From contig JAMXSV010000016.1 of NCBI GenBank assembly GCA_027559495.1, positions 1,054,001 to 1,118,000 on the forward strand: a DNA stretch of 64,000 nucleotides. The letters run 5' to 3'. Positions 1 through 11,237 of the stretch are shown here, piece after piece (position 1 is the stretch's first letter; every line of letters begins with the position of its first letter). Both the position numbers and the translations under genes were made by a program. The notes beneath the pieces were generated by a model. The model made no database searches. It was given only the letters and a program-made list of their open reading frames with translations, and was not told the origin of the DNA. The DNA is from Aurifilum marmelostoma. Its lineage: Eukaryota > Ascomycota > Sordariomycetes > Diaporthales > Cryphonectriaceae.

Positions 1-1643
1 GAACCCGGACTGGTCGAGAGTTCTGCCGCCGTCGATCGAGCTGTGGGAGTACCTGGACCGTGTCGCGGCTAAATATGACCTGCGTCCTCGCATGATGTTC
101 CGCGTGGAGGTGAAGAAGGCGGTGTGGATCGAAGAGAGGGCCAGGTGGCGACTGACCGTGGTCAGGCTGGAAGACGGGGAGGAGTTCCTTCACGAGTGCC
201 AGTTCTTGTTCGCCGGGACAGGCCAGCTGGTGCGGCCGAGGAAGCTGGACGTCCCGGGCCTCGAGAGCTTCGAGGGCCGCTTCTGCCACAGCGCGCAGTG
301 GCCAGAGGACCTGGACGTGACAGGAAAGATGGTCGTGGTCTTTGGAAACGGGTGTACAGGCGCGCAGCTTGTGCCGGCCATCGTGGGAAAGACCAAGCAC
401 CTGACACACATCGTCCGGACCAAGCATTGGATCCTCCCAGGCGTCGATCGCCTGATTGACGACAACACGCGGGCGATTCTGAAGATTCCCATCATAGGTA
501 GACTCTCGCGCTTTATGATTTTTCTCTTTGCCGAGAACCAGCTGAGGTACTTCTATACGAACTGGGATGGAAACCGATACCGCAAGAAGGTGACGAGGCA
601 GGCCGAGAACTATATGCGCAAGATGTCGCCGGCCAAGTATCATGACCTTCTCATCCCTGATTTTGAGGTCGGATGCAAGAGAAGGGTCTTTGATCCGGGC
701 TATCTGGAGTGTCTGCACGCAGAGAACATCGAGTTGACGGACTCCAAGGTCGAAAAGATCGTGGCCGAGGGCGTGAGGCTGGCAGACGGCCGACTCATCG
801 AAGCAGATGTCATCGTCGCCTGCAATGGGTTCGAGACGGATGACTTCTTGTTTCCCATGGAGGTCGTCGGTGTTGATGGAGAGACGGCCAAGGACCACTG
901 GGCAAAGTTTGCTGGTCTCCCCGAGGCGTATAACTGTTCTGTCATGAGCGGATTCCCCAATTTCTTCGCCCTTCTGGGTAAGTCAAACAGGCATTGTGTG
1001 TGCGCACCTGGAGACGCTGCACGGAGGCTGACGTGTCTGTTTAGGACCCAACTCTGTAACCGGTCACACATCGACCATCATAGCCTCCGAGAACTCCATC
1101 AACTATGCCCTCAGGGTTATCAAGCCGCTGCTGGAAGGCCAGGGCACCACGGCAGAGCTGTCGTTTGAGGCGGAGAGGAAGTATGTGTACAGGATGCAGG
1201 ATGCCCTGTCCAAGACGGTGCTGGCGACTGGATGTGGCAGCTGGTACGTCTCGAAGCTGGACAACGGTAGGGAGTGGAACATGCAGGTGTATCCATGGAC
1301 ACAAGGACATTATTGGTGGCGTAGCTTGTTCCCGGTGTGGAGGGACTGGCAGTTCAGAGTAAGTCACGGGGCTCCCAACGGCCTTCTTCCAAGTAGTGTT
1401 GAAAGGTCCCACATGTTGACTAATGCCTGTGATCAGGGGCAAACCCAGAAGAGGCGCAGATCAGTCCTTGGGCGGCTGGTGATGTCCATGGGTCTGACGG
1501 CAGTGCTGGTCTGGCTCTCTTTTTCTCTTCGAGCTGGTCGTCGAGTCGGACTTGAGTCCCTTGGGGACGGTCTTCAGAGGCGCCTTCGCCTCATCCAGGA
1601 TATTCTTGCCAGATGGAAGCCAGTGGGTAATCGTGGCTCATGA
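1..1643 (+). CDS. Baeyer-Villiger-type flavin monooxygenase, 3' part (5' end outside window)
   Basis: Class B flavoprotein monooxygenase, expected to use FAD and NADPH to insert oxygen into ketones or oxidise heteroatoms. The window opens inside the gene, in frame from base 2. Exons are 1-977, 1045-1358 and 1437-1643, and the 67-nt and 78-nt introns both have gtaagt donors. About 498 residues are visible. The Baeyer-Villiger fingerprint FxGxxxHxxxW is intact at 269-301 (FEGRFCHSAQW). It is followed by a second Rossmann motif GNGCTG at about 344-361 for NADPH. Splicing intron 1 restores the conserved GPNSVTGHTS segment. The N-terminal FAD-binding GxGxxG lies upstream of the window. The last exon encodes a hydrophobic stretch of about 20 residues followed by an Arg-rich tail, suggesting a C-terminal membrane anchor. 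The substrate cannot be told from sequence. The family call is firm. Confidence 0.9.
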
Positions 1644-2459
1644 AGGACTTGGAGAACGGAGTGCAACCTTCAGTCCTGAGTCGCATGTCTGCCAGGGGAC
1701 GACGCTGAATTGTCGTCACCTGCCTGAAGATTGATTCAGTGTCAAGGGACATGCAACCTTTTTTGCTGCCAATCAGGGCGGATAATAGCTCATCTGGCGC
1801 AAAAGCGTCAAAAAGTGGGTGAGATGGTATTGGGAATGGCTGTCCGGTAGAGTCCAAGAAAATACACATAACTTTTGTAAACTGCGTTGTAAAAAATAAA
1901 ATAAAATAAATTTAAAAAAAAAGCAAGAGAAAGGAGAACCGGTGGTCCTCTTCAACTGAGCACATCGTCGTCCTTGGTGCAGAAGCTATTCTCGTCTTGT
2001 CTAGCAGGCAATTGTGCCCGGCACTGGCAGGAGCAACCAGCTGGGCTCACAGTGCATACAGTTTTTACAGTACATGAAATTGCGTTGGACCAGCTTGGGC
2101 GAAAGCTTTCCTCCTTGTCATAAAATAACCCAAATAAGACATCTTCAAGCAATTCTAGACTAGTAGTAATACCTGATTAGTCTACTGGATTTATTTGCAA
2201 AGTAATTACAGCAGGACCCAAGTTGTTAGCTGGAGGGGCATAGAACGAGTAGGCGGGTCGAGTCTTGAGCTAATCACTGACCGCCTTCTACATATAGATT
2301 AACCCCAGTGTGATAAGATGACGGCAGAATATCTCTCGAGGAAAAAATATTGGGATCTTGCCTTCACCTGCAGCTCAGTATAAAGCACTTGTGACGGCTT
2401 CTATCACCAAAGCTGCCTTTATTTCCCCCAACCTGCCCACCCAGGTGAAATCTGTCGAC
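1644..2459. other. Intergenic: 3' flank of the monooxygenase and ESF1 leader
   Basis: I see no gene here. An A/T-rich stretch at 1889-1925 looks like a 3' flanking region. A TATAAA-like box lies at about 2380, 80 nt before the ESF1 start codon. No ATG lies in frame upstream of 2460. Confidence 0.6.
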
Positions 2460-4589
2460 ATGTCATCTAAACAAAAAAACAAAGTCAAGAGGCGAGATGG
2501 CGCTCCCCCTGCCAAAATTACAGACGCGCGTTTCGCCAGCTTCGAGACCGACCCTCGCTATGCCCTTCCCTCGAAGCGCAAGACCAAGACTACCATCGAC
2601 AAGCGCTTCTCGCGCATGCTCAAGGATGATGATTTTACCTCGACTGCGAAGACCGACCGCTACGGCCGCAAGATCAAGTCCGACTCAAAGAAGAAGGCTC
2701 TGCAGAGGCTGTATCAAGAGGAGGATGAAGACGAGCAGGATGAGGGTGAGAACGACGATGACGTAGAGGTCGAGGATGACGACGTGGTCAGGCGGGAGCT
2801 GGAGAAGGCCAAGACCAGATATGACCCAGCAAGAGGGGGTGGCTTCTCATCGTCCGAGTCTGACTCTGATTCGAGTGAGGACGACGACGACGACGATGAC
2901 GACGACGAGGAAGAGGAGGTCGATAACGCACCAGACATGCAGCAGTACCGGACCCAGCAGGCCGAGGTCGAGACCGGCGAGGTCACGAATCGCATAGCAA
3001 TTGTCAACCTCGACTGGGACAACATCAAGTCCGTCGACTTGATGGCTCTGTGCAGCAGCTTCGTCCCGCTCGGTGGGCGCATCGAAAAGGTCTCCATCTA
3101 CCCGTCCGAGTTTGGCAAGGAGAGGATGCAGCGCGAGGAGCTCGAGGGGCCGCCCAAGGAGATCTTCAAGAAGAGCAGCACCGACGAGGACGACGAAGAC
3201 CCCGAAGACAGCGACGAGCCGGAGGAGGACGAAGAGGACAGCGACGAGGAGGCCAAGAAGGATCTCTTCAAGGAGGAGAACGATGAGGACTTTGACAGCG
3301 ACGCACTGCGGACCTATCAGCTGGACAGGCTTCGGTATTACTACGCCGTCATGATCTGCTCAGATAAGAACACCGCGCAGAAGATCTACGAAGAAACGGA
3401 CGGTTCAGAATACCTGTCATCATCAAACTTCCTCGACCTACGATTCGTGCCCGACGACGTCACCTTCGACGACGAGCCTCGGGACGAATGCAAGAGCGTG
3501 CCCAAGAACTACAAGCCTGTCGAGTTTGTGACGGATGCCCTGCAGCATTCCAAGGTCAAATTGACATGGGACATGCACCCAGAGGAAACCAGCCGCAAGG
3601 AGACCATGAAGAATGCATTCAGTGGTAGCAGAGACGGCATTGCGGAGAACGACATCAAAGCATATCTGGCCAGTGGCAGCGAGGACGAGGATGAGGAGGA
3701 CGACGAAAATGGCGCGGCGGAAGCGTCCGGTGCCTCAAAATTAAGCAAGAAGGAACTTGCTCGCAAGAAGATGCGAGAAGCGCTCGGCTTCAAGGACGAG
3801 CCTTCGGACAAGTCATCCAAGTCGGGCGGCGGTCCTGTGGGAGACATGCAAATCACATTCACATCAGCGCTTACCGAGGACACGGGCAAGAAGGCTCCTG
3901 GAGAGGAAACGACCGCAGAAAAGTACATCCGCAAGGAGCGCGAGAGAAAGGCCAAGCGGAGAGAGAAGGCCCAAGCGAACAGGGAAGGCGTCGCCACGGA
4001 AGCCGAAGAGGCGCCGCAGGAAGACCTTGGTTTCGACGACCCATTCTTCACGGCCGAAGAGCCGGAGACGAAATCAAAATCTGCTATGCACAAGGAAGAA
4101 CGACGGAAGAAGCGCGAGGCACGGGAGGCCGAGGAGAAGCAGAATGCACAGGAGAAGGCCCAGCTGGAGCTCCTCATGGCAGACAACCCTGATGAGGAGG
4201 CTGGTCACCTGGACCACTTTGATATGAACGAGATCCTGAAGGCCGAAAAGAACAAGAAGAAGAAAGGGAAGAAGGGCAAGAAGGACACAGAGGACGCGGC
4301 CGGATTGCAGGATGACTTCCAGATGGATGTTCATAACGATCGCTTCAAGGCTGTCTTTGAGGACCATGAATTTGCTATTGATCCATCCAACCCCAAGTTC
4401 AAGGGGACCACGGGCATGAAGAAGATGCTCGAGGAGGGCAGGAGGAAGCGGAAGCACGGCGGTGACGAGGCTAGTAGCGAGAGGCGGAGGGATCAGAAGT
4501 CGAAGAAGGCGAAAGCTGGTGGTGGCGGCGGCGACGACCTGAGCAGTCTAGTCAACTCGATCAAGAAGAAGTCTGGAAGTAGGAAGTAG
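2460..4589 (+). CDS. ESF1: ESF1 pre-rRNA processing protein
   Basis: Nucleolar protein of the early pre-ribosome, needed in yeast for the cleavages that release 18S rRNA. It is a single exon of 709 residues (yeast Esf1 is somewhat shorter). The start is the first in-frame ATG, at 2460. The N-terminus has the family signature: a Lys/Arg-rich head, then DARFASFETDPRY and DKRFSRMLKDDDF. Acidic tracts follow at about 2740-2930, then an RRM-like segment beginning NRIAIVNLDWDNIK at about 2986, split by another Glu/Asp-rich insert at 3180-3300. The C-terminus carries the NUC153 domain at residues about 617-664 (DRFKAVFEDHEFAIDPSNPK) and a basic Lys/Arg tail suited to nucleolar retention and RNA binding. 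The long acidic and basic low-complexity tracts are normal for this family. The call is very secure. Confidence 0.97.
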   Translation: MSSKQKNKVKRRDGAPPAKITDARFASFETDPRYALPSKRKTKTTIDKRFSRMLKDDDFTSTAKTDRYGRKIKSDSKKKALQRLYQEEDEDEQDEGENDDDVEVEDDDVVRRELEKAKTRYDPARGGGFSSSESDSDSSEDDDDDDDDDEEEEVDNAPDMQQYRTQQAEVETGEVTNRIAIVNLDWDNIKSVDLMALCSSFVPLGGRIEKVSIYPSEFGKERMQREELEGPPKEIFKKSSTDEDDEDPEDSDEPEEDEEDSDEEAKKDLFKEENDEDFDSDALRTYQLDRLRYYYAVMICSDKNTAQKIYEETDGSEYLSSSNFLDLRFVPDDVTFDDEPRDECKSVPKNYKPVEFVTDALQHSKVKLTWDMHPEETSRKETMKNAFSGSRDGIAENDIKAYLASGSEDEDEEDDENGAAEASGASKLSKKELARKKMREALGFKDEPSDKSSKSGGGPVGDMQITFTSALTEDTGKKAPGEETTAEKYIRKERERKAKRREKAQANREGVATEAEEAPQEDLGFDDPFFTAEEPETKSKSAMHKEERRKKREAREAEEKQNAQEKAQLELLMADNPDEEAGHLDHFDMNEILKAEKNKKKKGKKGKKDTEDAAGLQDDFQMDVHNDRFKAVFEDHEFAIDPSNPKFKGTTGMKKMLEEGRRKRKHGGDEASSERRRDQKSKKAKAGGGGGDDLSSLVNSIKKKSGSRK

Positions 4590-5151
4590 TACGATTTAGA
4601 TTCTGGTGGCCTATTTCACGAAGAAATCGATACCCAATGAGCCACCCTAACTCCCACGGTCATGCCTGTCCAGTGTCAAGTGAGTGAACCATGTATCGTT
4701 CGTCTTTTTCTTCTTCTTCTTCTCCTCTTTTCCTTTTTGTTCCTTCAAAGCTATATATGATGGCACTTGTCTCACACCCCTCTGACAATTTCAAGGCTGT
4801 CGGTTTACAACATGTATGGGCTAAGCAGTTTCGAGTGAAGCTTTCACACTTCAGCACTTCTTAGGCGTCTCGCTGCCGTGACTGGCATGAAGGTGGCTGC
4901 AGGAGGCCTACCATTCATACCAGGCGTTATATGACATCGACCGCCCCAACATGTTTTTTCTAGTCTCAATCTCTCTCTCCCTGACTTCTCCTCCCATCTC
5001 TCACCCAAGCAGTCTTTCAACCATCACCAAAATTGACGACCTCAACGACCCATCCGGAACCAATCCGAGTGGGCTTCTACGCCGCTGTGCCCTCTGACGA
5101 TATCGCATCCAGTGCGAATCGCCAACAAATAAAGAAACACCAAAAGGAACG
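4590..5151. other. Intergenic: ESF1 3' flank and leader of the IFI6-like gene
   Basis: No gene is seen. A pyrimidine-rich tract (TTCTTCTTC and similar) lies at about 4700-4740, and another CT-rich stretch at about 4965-5000 may belong to the promoter or leader of the next gene. Confidence 0.5.
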
Positions 5152-5795
5152 ATGAACAGAATACTGCACGCCATCCTCGTCGCGTTCAAGCGCGCCAAAG
5201 AGGCCATTATCCCAGTTCTTAGGCCCGCCGGCAAGACGGGAAGGCAGCTCCGCAACGCAGTGCGCCGTGCTGCCCGCCAGGCGAGTTCTCCTCGATGATA
5301 ACAAAAGTCCCAATATAGAAGGTACCTGCGCCAAGAGGACGTACTGATCAGCCGACGAATCATGTAATTAGTGTGCGAAGTGGGTTGCCGCCAACCCAGG
5401 CAAGACAGCCTGTATAGCTGCCGGCGCGACGGGCATCGTGTTCATCGTGGCCCCGGTGTGGGCTGGTGCGGCTGTCATGACGACTGCTGGGTTCAGCGCC
5501 GCAGGCCCCGTTGCCGGTACGTGGACGAGACTCCCTCCCCCCCCCCCCCCCCCCGCCCCCGTGTGATTCTTTCTCTCGATCGATGCTGATGGTGTTTTCG
5601 AGTGCAGGCACGCTCGCCTCTAGCGTCCAGGCGGGCATCGGCAACGTCGCAGCTGGGAGCGCATTCGCCACCATCCAGAGCGCCGCCATGGGAGGCGCTG
5701 GGGCTGGGGCGGTCGCTGGCGCTGTTCAGGCCGTTGGTGCTGTTATGCTGGCGGCTGCGGGCGGTGCTCTGGCCTGGATGAAGGCCAAGTTTTGA
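5152..5795 (+). CDS. IFI6/IFI27 (ISG12)-like small membrane protein
   Basis: Predicted 153-residue protein of the interferon-induced 6-16 family, which also occurs in fungi. In animals, members are small hydrophobic proteins of mitochondria or ER; the fungal role is not established. Exons are 5152-5280, 5372-5516 and 5608-5795. A basic N-terminal region (LRPAGKTGRQLRN, RRAARQ) is followed by a domain very rich in Gly and Ala, with hydrophobic stretches from about residue 56 to the end (AAGATGIVFIVAPVWAGAAV; VGAVMLAAAGGALAW). Intron 1 needs a GC donor (CAG|GCGAGT). Reading through meets a stop within six codons, and using the AG at 5371 restores frame. Intron 2 contains a run of 18 C at 5537-5554. 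Family confidence is good; exon 1 is less certain because of the GC-AG intron. Confidence 0.78.
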
Positions 5796-7304
5796 GAAGG
5801 CATGCAAGACTTGATGTCGGCACGGTGGCGGTTTCTAATGAGGTTGTCGAACAGGCGTCTACACTTTTCTTCTTGGAGTTTCCCGATCACTGCTGGGCAC
5901 TCGTGTTGCTCAGCACATGGTGGGACTTTATAATAGGTTGCGGCCATAGTACTATGAGTGGCCCTCCTGAGCTTTGCGCAATATAATTGATTTGCGATGT
6001 TCATGCTTTTTTTGGCATGGTTCTTCATGTGACGACCTGCATCCTCCCAATGCTCTCTGGGAAAGGCGGACTGATAGTTCCTCCTGTATGTATGACATCT
6101 GCGTTGAGAGTGCTTGCGGACGACAAGTAATTTCGAGAAAAAAATTGAACTAGTATGGGACAACTTGGTCATGGCTAGAAAAGGCTCCTATATTTATGGG
6201 CCATATGGAGCTGGGAACAGAAGCTCCGCCAAGCTACGGAGACGCGACGATCAACAGAGATAATTGACTAACAGGCGAAGACGTCAGTGCTGGAATCTCT
6301 GATGTGGTGGTCGTTGTTGTTGTTGTTGTCTGTAGTGCAAAAGTCTTCTTTGACCTTGTGTGGGACTTGATGATGCAGACCAAAGTATGGAAACCTGAGG
6401 ATCTTTCAATTGTTATCCTGTGCCGATGTACATTTCTAGGAATTGTGTATGTGATCAAGAACTTCAACCCCCCCCCCCCCCCCCCCTTCTTGTTTTTTTA
6501 TTGTATTAATTTCTTGCTCTTCGTTTTCCAGTCTTTTCTACAGCATAAGTAATAGGGGATTAATCAAGATCTTTTTTGGTTTATATGAGAGCAGTCTGTT
6601 TACTGCTGCAGCCCTGATCCATCGCGGCCGGAGAGGTGTGAAAACCACATCTATCCCGTCCTGCAAGTGTAATCTCGGCGTCTCAAGGCTCTGGGAGATT
6701 TCGATCAACGGGTCGGCGCTAGAGAGACGGAGCTTGCGCAACACACTAAACAACCAGGCAGCACGTGCGAGGGAGTAGATTATAGCGCCGTCGCTATCGT
6801 GGCAGTCTGTGCATTTCTGCCATTGTGCATAGTCTGAATACCATCAACGGGCCGTGCCGGGTGAGTCATGCGCCGGTTCTGCAATAGTGCTCTTGATGTA
6901 ATTACACAGCAGGCAGACAAGGCGGGAAGAGCGGCAGCAAGAGAAAGTGGTCGAGATGGTGTAGATATGAAGTGTGTTGGGGGGGGGGGAGGGGCGGAAT
7001 GAACGGAGGTATCAAGCCCAACATGTACCGGGACTGACCAAAGTTTATGCTGCGCAATGTTGTGTAATCAGGAACCTTATAGTACATGCATGCTGTAATT
7101 TCAAGTTGTGAGGGATTGCCGGGACAGCGAGAGGTCTAGAACCCCCAGGGGTAACAGGCACATATGTACAGTGCTGTGCTGTAATTGCTGCATGCAGTAG
7201 AGTAAGGATGGTTATAACGATGACTGCCCGCCCTATCATAGATTAATTACTGAATCTTGTCGTTCGATGTGGCTGCTCATGCTGAGTCAGATAGCCATGA
7301 GCAG

Positions 7305-7338
<34 letters not shown>

Positions 7339-7918
7339 TGGTGCCCTTGTCCAGCCCTCCAGCAGAGGCTATCGTCACCTGTGGAGCGGGTGTGGGACCC
7401 GCCCCGGAAGGCCTGTAAGTAGCCGCTATCCTACCGTCCCAAATCAAGAAACAGGGCCTCAGCTTGTGTCGAGACCAAACATGACATCACCCAGCATGGC
7501 CAGTAGGATCCACCAACCTCTCTTTTCTCCTCCTGCTTCATCTTGTTCCGCAGCGCACCGCGCACCACCGCACACACACACACACACACAGACAGTCTCT
7601 CTCTATGTACATAGCACATACCCACCCACACCCATAAACCATCTCATCCCATCGGAAGAGGAGGGGATTCCCCAGCATGTCACCTTTACTATCACCTGCG
7701 CTACGTCCCATGCAGGAAATCCTCATATGGCTCATCTGCCCCTGCTGCTGATTTCAACCCGAAACACAGAACACGATCTGGGCTGTCGTCTTGCCGTCCT
7801 CTCCTTTTGCTAATTTTTTGTTTTCTTTCCTTTCCTTTTCTTGTTCACTGGTGTCTCTTTTCCCCTCTCTTCCTTCTTCTGATCCTCTCCTCTTCAGCTT
7901 CACGGGCCTTCCGCAGCC
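5796..7918. other. Intergenic, 2.1 kb, with long C tracts
   Basis: I find no convincing gene on either strand. The region holds a 19-nt C run (6468-6486), a GTT/GTC-rich stretch (about 6305-6331), a G-rich run at about 6978-6990, a 34-nt C run (7305-7338) and a short CA repeat (about 7571-7590). The last 150 bases are CT-rich and are probably the leader of the gene starting at 7919. Confidence 0.5.
7305..7338. repeat. Poly-C tract, 34 nt
   Basis: An uninterrupted run of 34 C in the spacer upstream of the DUF2985 gene. On one strand it is a 34-nt G run with potential to form a G-quadruplex. Its exact length is unreliable in most sequencing. Confidence 0.9.
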
Positions 7919-9947
7919 ATGGCCTCGAAACCTGCAGGCCCATCTCGTGGGAACCTGTCCTCTGATTCCGCCCACCAGATGTCGCCCCTGACACCGTCCA
8001 GAAGTGCTCCACTTAACTTCAGCTCGACCGCAGAACCGTCTCCAGGCCGCTCGAGGTATCGCCCCGGTCTCAATGGAGGAAATAATGGCAGCCGCACAGT
8101 CAACCGTCAACAGTCGTCCATCGGGCTGCGGAGGTTGGGTGCACGGCCGTCTCGGGTCGGAATGAACCCCGTCGCCAACGACTGGCAGCAGCAACATCCA
8201 CCGCAACAGCCACCTCCTCCGCAACAGCTACAGACCCCATCTCAGGACCAGGGACGACAGAGGACCAGCCGCGATGCCGACGGGCGCAGAAGGTCTTCTT
8301 CAGAGCCCGACAGGCCGACATGGCTCATGCAGCAGCCTCAGAACGCTGCTGCTCCTCCACACCTGCCCGCCGTCCCGGAGGCGCCGGAGGCTGCTGCGAA
8401 GGGGAGGGGGCGAAGGCCGTCTTGGCTTCCGCGCCTGCCGACGAGACAACAGCAGCAGCATCAGAACCAGCAGCAGCCACAGCCCAATCCCGCTGACGAT
8501 CAGGAGTCCGTGTACGACTCGAGAATCGTCGACCTTCTCGATGTTGTCGATCCCGAGGTCTCCACCCTGACATCCATCACAAACCTCCAGAACTCCTTGT
8601 TCATACCAAGTCTGGGCCGATGGGTCAACCGCCGACCGACATACGACGTCTCCGCCTGGGGACCGCCGCCCGTGCCTGGAGACTTTCCAGAGTCCCTCGC
8701 GAGCATTGCCGAGCATCAGCAGCAGCCAACCACGGACCAGGAACAACGGCCCTCTGCGGGCCGCACGTATAGCATCACGTCCGAGATTGAGGAAACACAC
8801 TATGCCGTCCTGCCCCATGGTGCCTCGCTCGAGGGCTGGACCAAGGAGGAGGTCGACCAGCTGAATGACCACGTCCGCCACATGCTTCACTCCCGCCGCT
8901 CCAAGTTCAAGCGTGGCTTGAAAGGTTTCGGCAGCTACGTCCGTCGACCGCTGGGGTTCCTCGTCACGCTCTACGCCACGCTGATCACGCTCTTTGGTCT
9001 CGCCTGGGTATTGTTTCTGATCGGCTGGATCAACGTCGGGGGGAAACAGCTTTATGTAATCAACATCATCGACTACACCCTGGTCGCCTTGTTCGCCATC
9101 GTTGGCGACGGCCTGGCACCCTTCCGCGCCGTCGACACCTACCACATGATCTTCATCGCCCACTACCGTAAGTCGCACCCCGCTGTAGTACACCCATGCC
9201 GCTTCTCATCATAAGGCGGGAGACTGACGATGATGATCCTCAGACCGCGTGAGCTGGAAGCTCCGCGAGAAGCTCCTCCTGCCGGAGCTGCGTGACCATA
9301 ATGACCTTCCCACGGAGGCCGTACTCCCTGACCTCGAGTCTGCGCACGACACGGGCAGCATCCGCTCGCTGGCACCCGGCGAGGAGTTCTCGGTGCTCAA
9401 CCCGAAGCAGCAGGAGAAGCTCACCTACCACTCCCAGAAGTACGCCAAGTCGCACACCTTCTACCGGCCGCACGAGACCGAAACCCACTACGCCTTCCCC
9501 CTCAAGCTCCTGGTTGCCATCACCGTCCTGCTCGACCTGCACAGCTGTCTACAGATCTCGCTGGGCTCATGCACATACGGCATCCCCTACAAGCAGAGGC
9601 CGTTCGCCCTCACCACTGTCATCCTGTGCTGCTCCATCACCGCCAACGCCACCGCGGGCCTGCTGATCTGGATCGGGGACAAGCGCACGCGCAAGAAGGA
9701 CGTGATCGAGAGGATGACGAGGCAGGAGCTGACGGAAGAGGCCATGAACAAGGTCAAGAAGCAGAACCAGAAGGAGGCGGAGAAGGCAGAGGCCAAGAAG
9801 GAGGAGGAGCAGCAGGAAGGGGGCAGGAAGAGCATCTCGCTGCCGAGACTGAGCCTGGACAAGCTGACGGGCGCTGCCGGCAAGAAGGGGCCAGACAGCG
9901 CCGGGCCAAAGGAGAACAAGCAGGCCATAAGGGAAGAAGGAGAGTAA
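7919..9947 (+). CDS. DUF2985-family polytopic membrane protein
   Basis: Integral membrane protein of unknown biochemical function, found widely in filamentous fungi. Exons are 7919-9167 and 9244-9947 (76-nt intron); the product is 650 residues. The ATG at 7919 sits in a good context (CAGCCATGGC). The first 300 or so residues are disordered and rich in Ser, Pro and Gln, including a Gln-rich stretch. Hydrophobic segments follow at about 343-370, 378-402, 501-523 and 536-560. Splicing gives the typical FIAHYHRVSWKLREKLLLPE junction. The segment between TM3 and TM4 (QISLGSCTYGIPYKQRP) and the following ALTTVILCCSI and WIGDKRTRKKDVIERMTRQE are characteristic of the family. The C-terminus is charged and probably coiled-coil (KKQNQKEAEKAEAKKEEEQQ), then basic. 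The family assignment is from memory of its motifs. Confidence 0.88.
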
Positions 9948-10735
9948 ATACGTTTCTATCTCTTTTTTTTTTTTCTCTTCTTTTTTTCCCTTTTTTTTTT
10001 TGGATTTTAATGATGCACGCATAAAAAGAAGGAGGGCTCGTGGCCCGAGGGAGAGGGGGGTTGGGGAAGTCATTACCTGTGTCTTGCGAGGTATGCATAG
10101 CGTCTTGTCTGTTTTTTTCCCCCCCTCGTATTATTAGAGCTTTTGAGATACCCAGAACACGTTTTTACTATCTCTTAATGATTCAGAAGGAATACATATA
10201 ATGCTTATTCTTGGACATTCATTCCAAAGCGGTCGGTCAAAATGGGGGGTTTTTTTTTTTTTTTTTTTTAAAAAAAAAAGAGGTATTAATATTCAAACAC
10301 TGCTTTGCTTGCAGTATAACGAGGCAAGATATAGAATGGTACAGCTGTTGTCATCCGTCCTTTTCTTCACTCATTAGAAAAATTTCCCAGTAGGTCGGGG
10401 GGTTTCCTTGCCAAGGTCTGTCTGTCCTCGACTCTCGCCATCAACCTGGATCCATCCATCCCCTCTGCAACTTGATCACAATGATGCTCATCGAGATTAA
10501 ATCGAACAAAACATGAATAAAAAGAGGAAAAGAAAAAAAATCGTCAAATTTCCTAACCCATGCTTATTACTTTACCCAAGCCCTGTTTCTCTATTATGTC
10601 CTTAGAACCAAATCGTCCACTAATCCACCCAAAAGCCCTTCCAAGGCAAAACACAAGCGTCAAAAAGGAAAAAAAAAAGAGAAAGATCATCTATACTAAA
10701 TGTGTATCCAAAGGAGCGTCGTTAAGGGGTATCAT

Positions 10736-10769
<34 letters not shown>

Positions 10770-10962
10770 CCCACCATTCTTTTAAATGCAATTAATGGTG
10801 TGTGGCCGTGGAAGACCTACTACTACCATACCCTCGCCGGGCCCCGTTTCCGTCTTCTAAATGAGTGTCCATGAAGAATTCCGTGATAGATGCAAGGTTC
10901 TTTTTGTTTTCCTCTCTTTTTCTCTCTTTCACGCCCCAACGGGTCGTGACCTTGTTTCTTCT

Positions 10963-11004
<42 letters not shown>

Positions 11005-11237
11005 TGCCCTTCGTCATCGTTAAATGAGTGTATCGTGTTGTTTTTCGTCAAAAGCCCGTAAGGATGGATTGTCGTCAATATGCAGTACTGTTTTGTTTTA
11101 AGGATCAAAACATTAAGTGTCGTAAAGGAGTGTCTAGAAAAGCCGTATAGATGAATCCTTAGAGGAAAAGAAGAAGAAGAAAGAGATGATGCAATAAGAT
11201 AACTGAAAAAGGTAGAGCAGCAGATTATGTGCGCGCT
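9948..11237. other. Convergent intergenic region with simple repeats
   Basis: Lies between the 3' ends of the DUF2985 gene (plus) and the wall-protein gene (minus). I see no gene. It carries T runs at 9963-10000, a T12/A9 block at about 10250-10280, a 23-nt A run at 10738-10760 and a GT microsatellite at 10968-11002. The overall A/T richness fits two overlapping 3' untranslated or terminator regions. Confidence 0.55.
10968..11002. repeat. (GT)n microsatellite, about 17 units
   Basis: A perfect GT dinucleotide array in the convergent spacer. Length is likely to vary between isolates. Confidence 0.9.
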
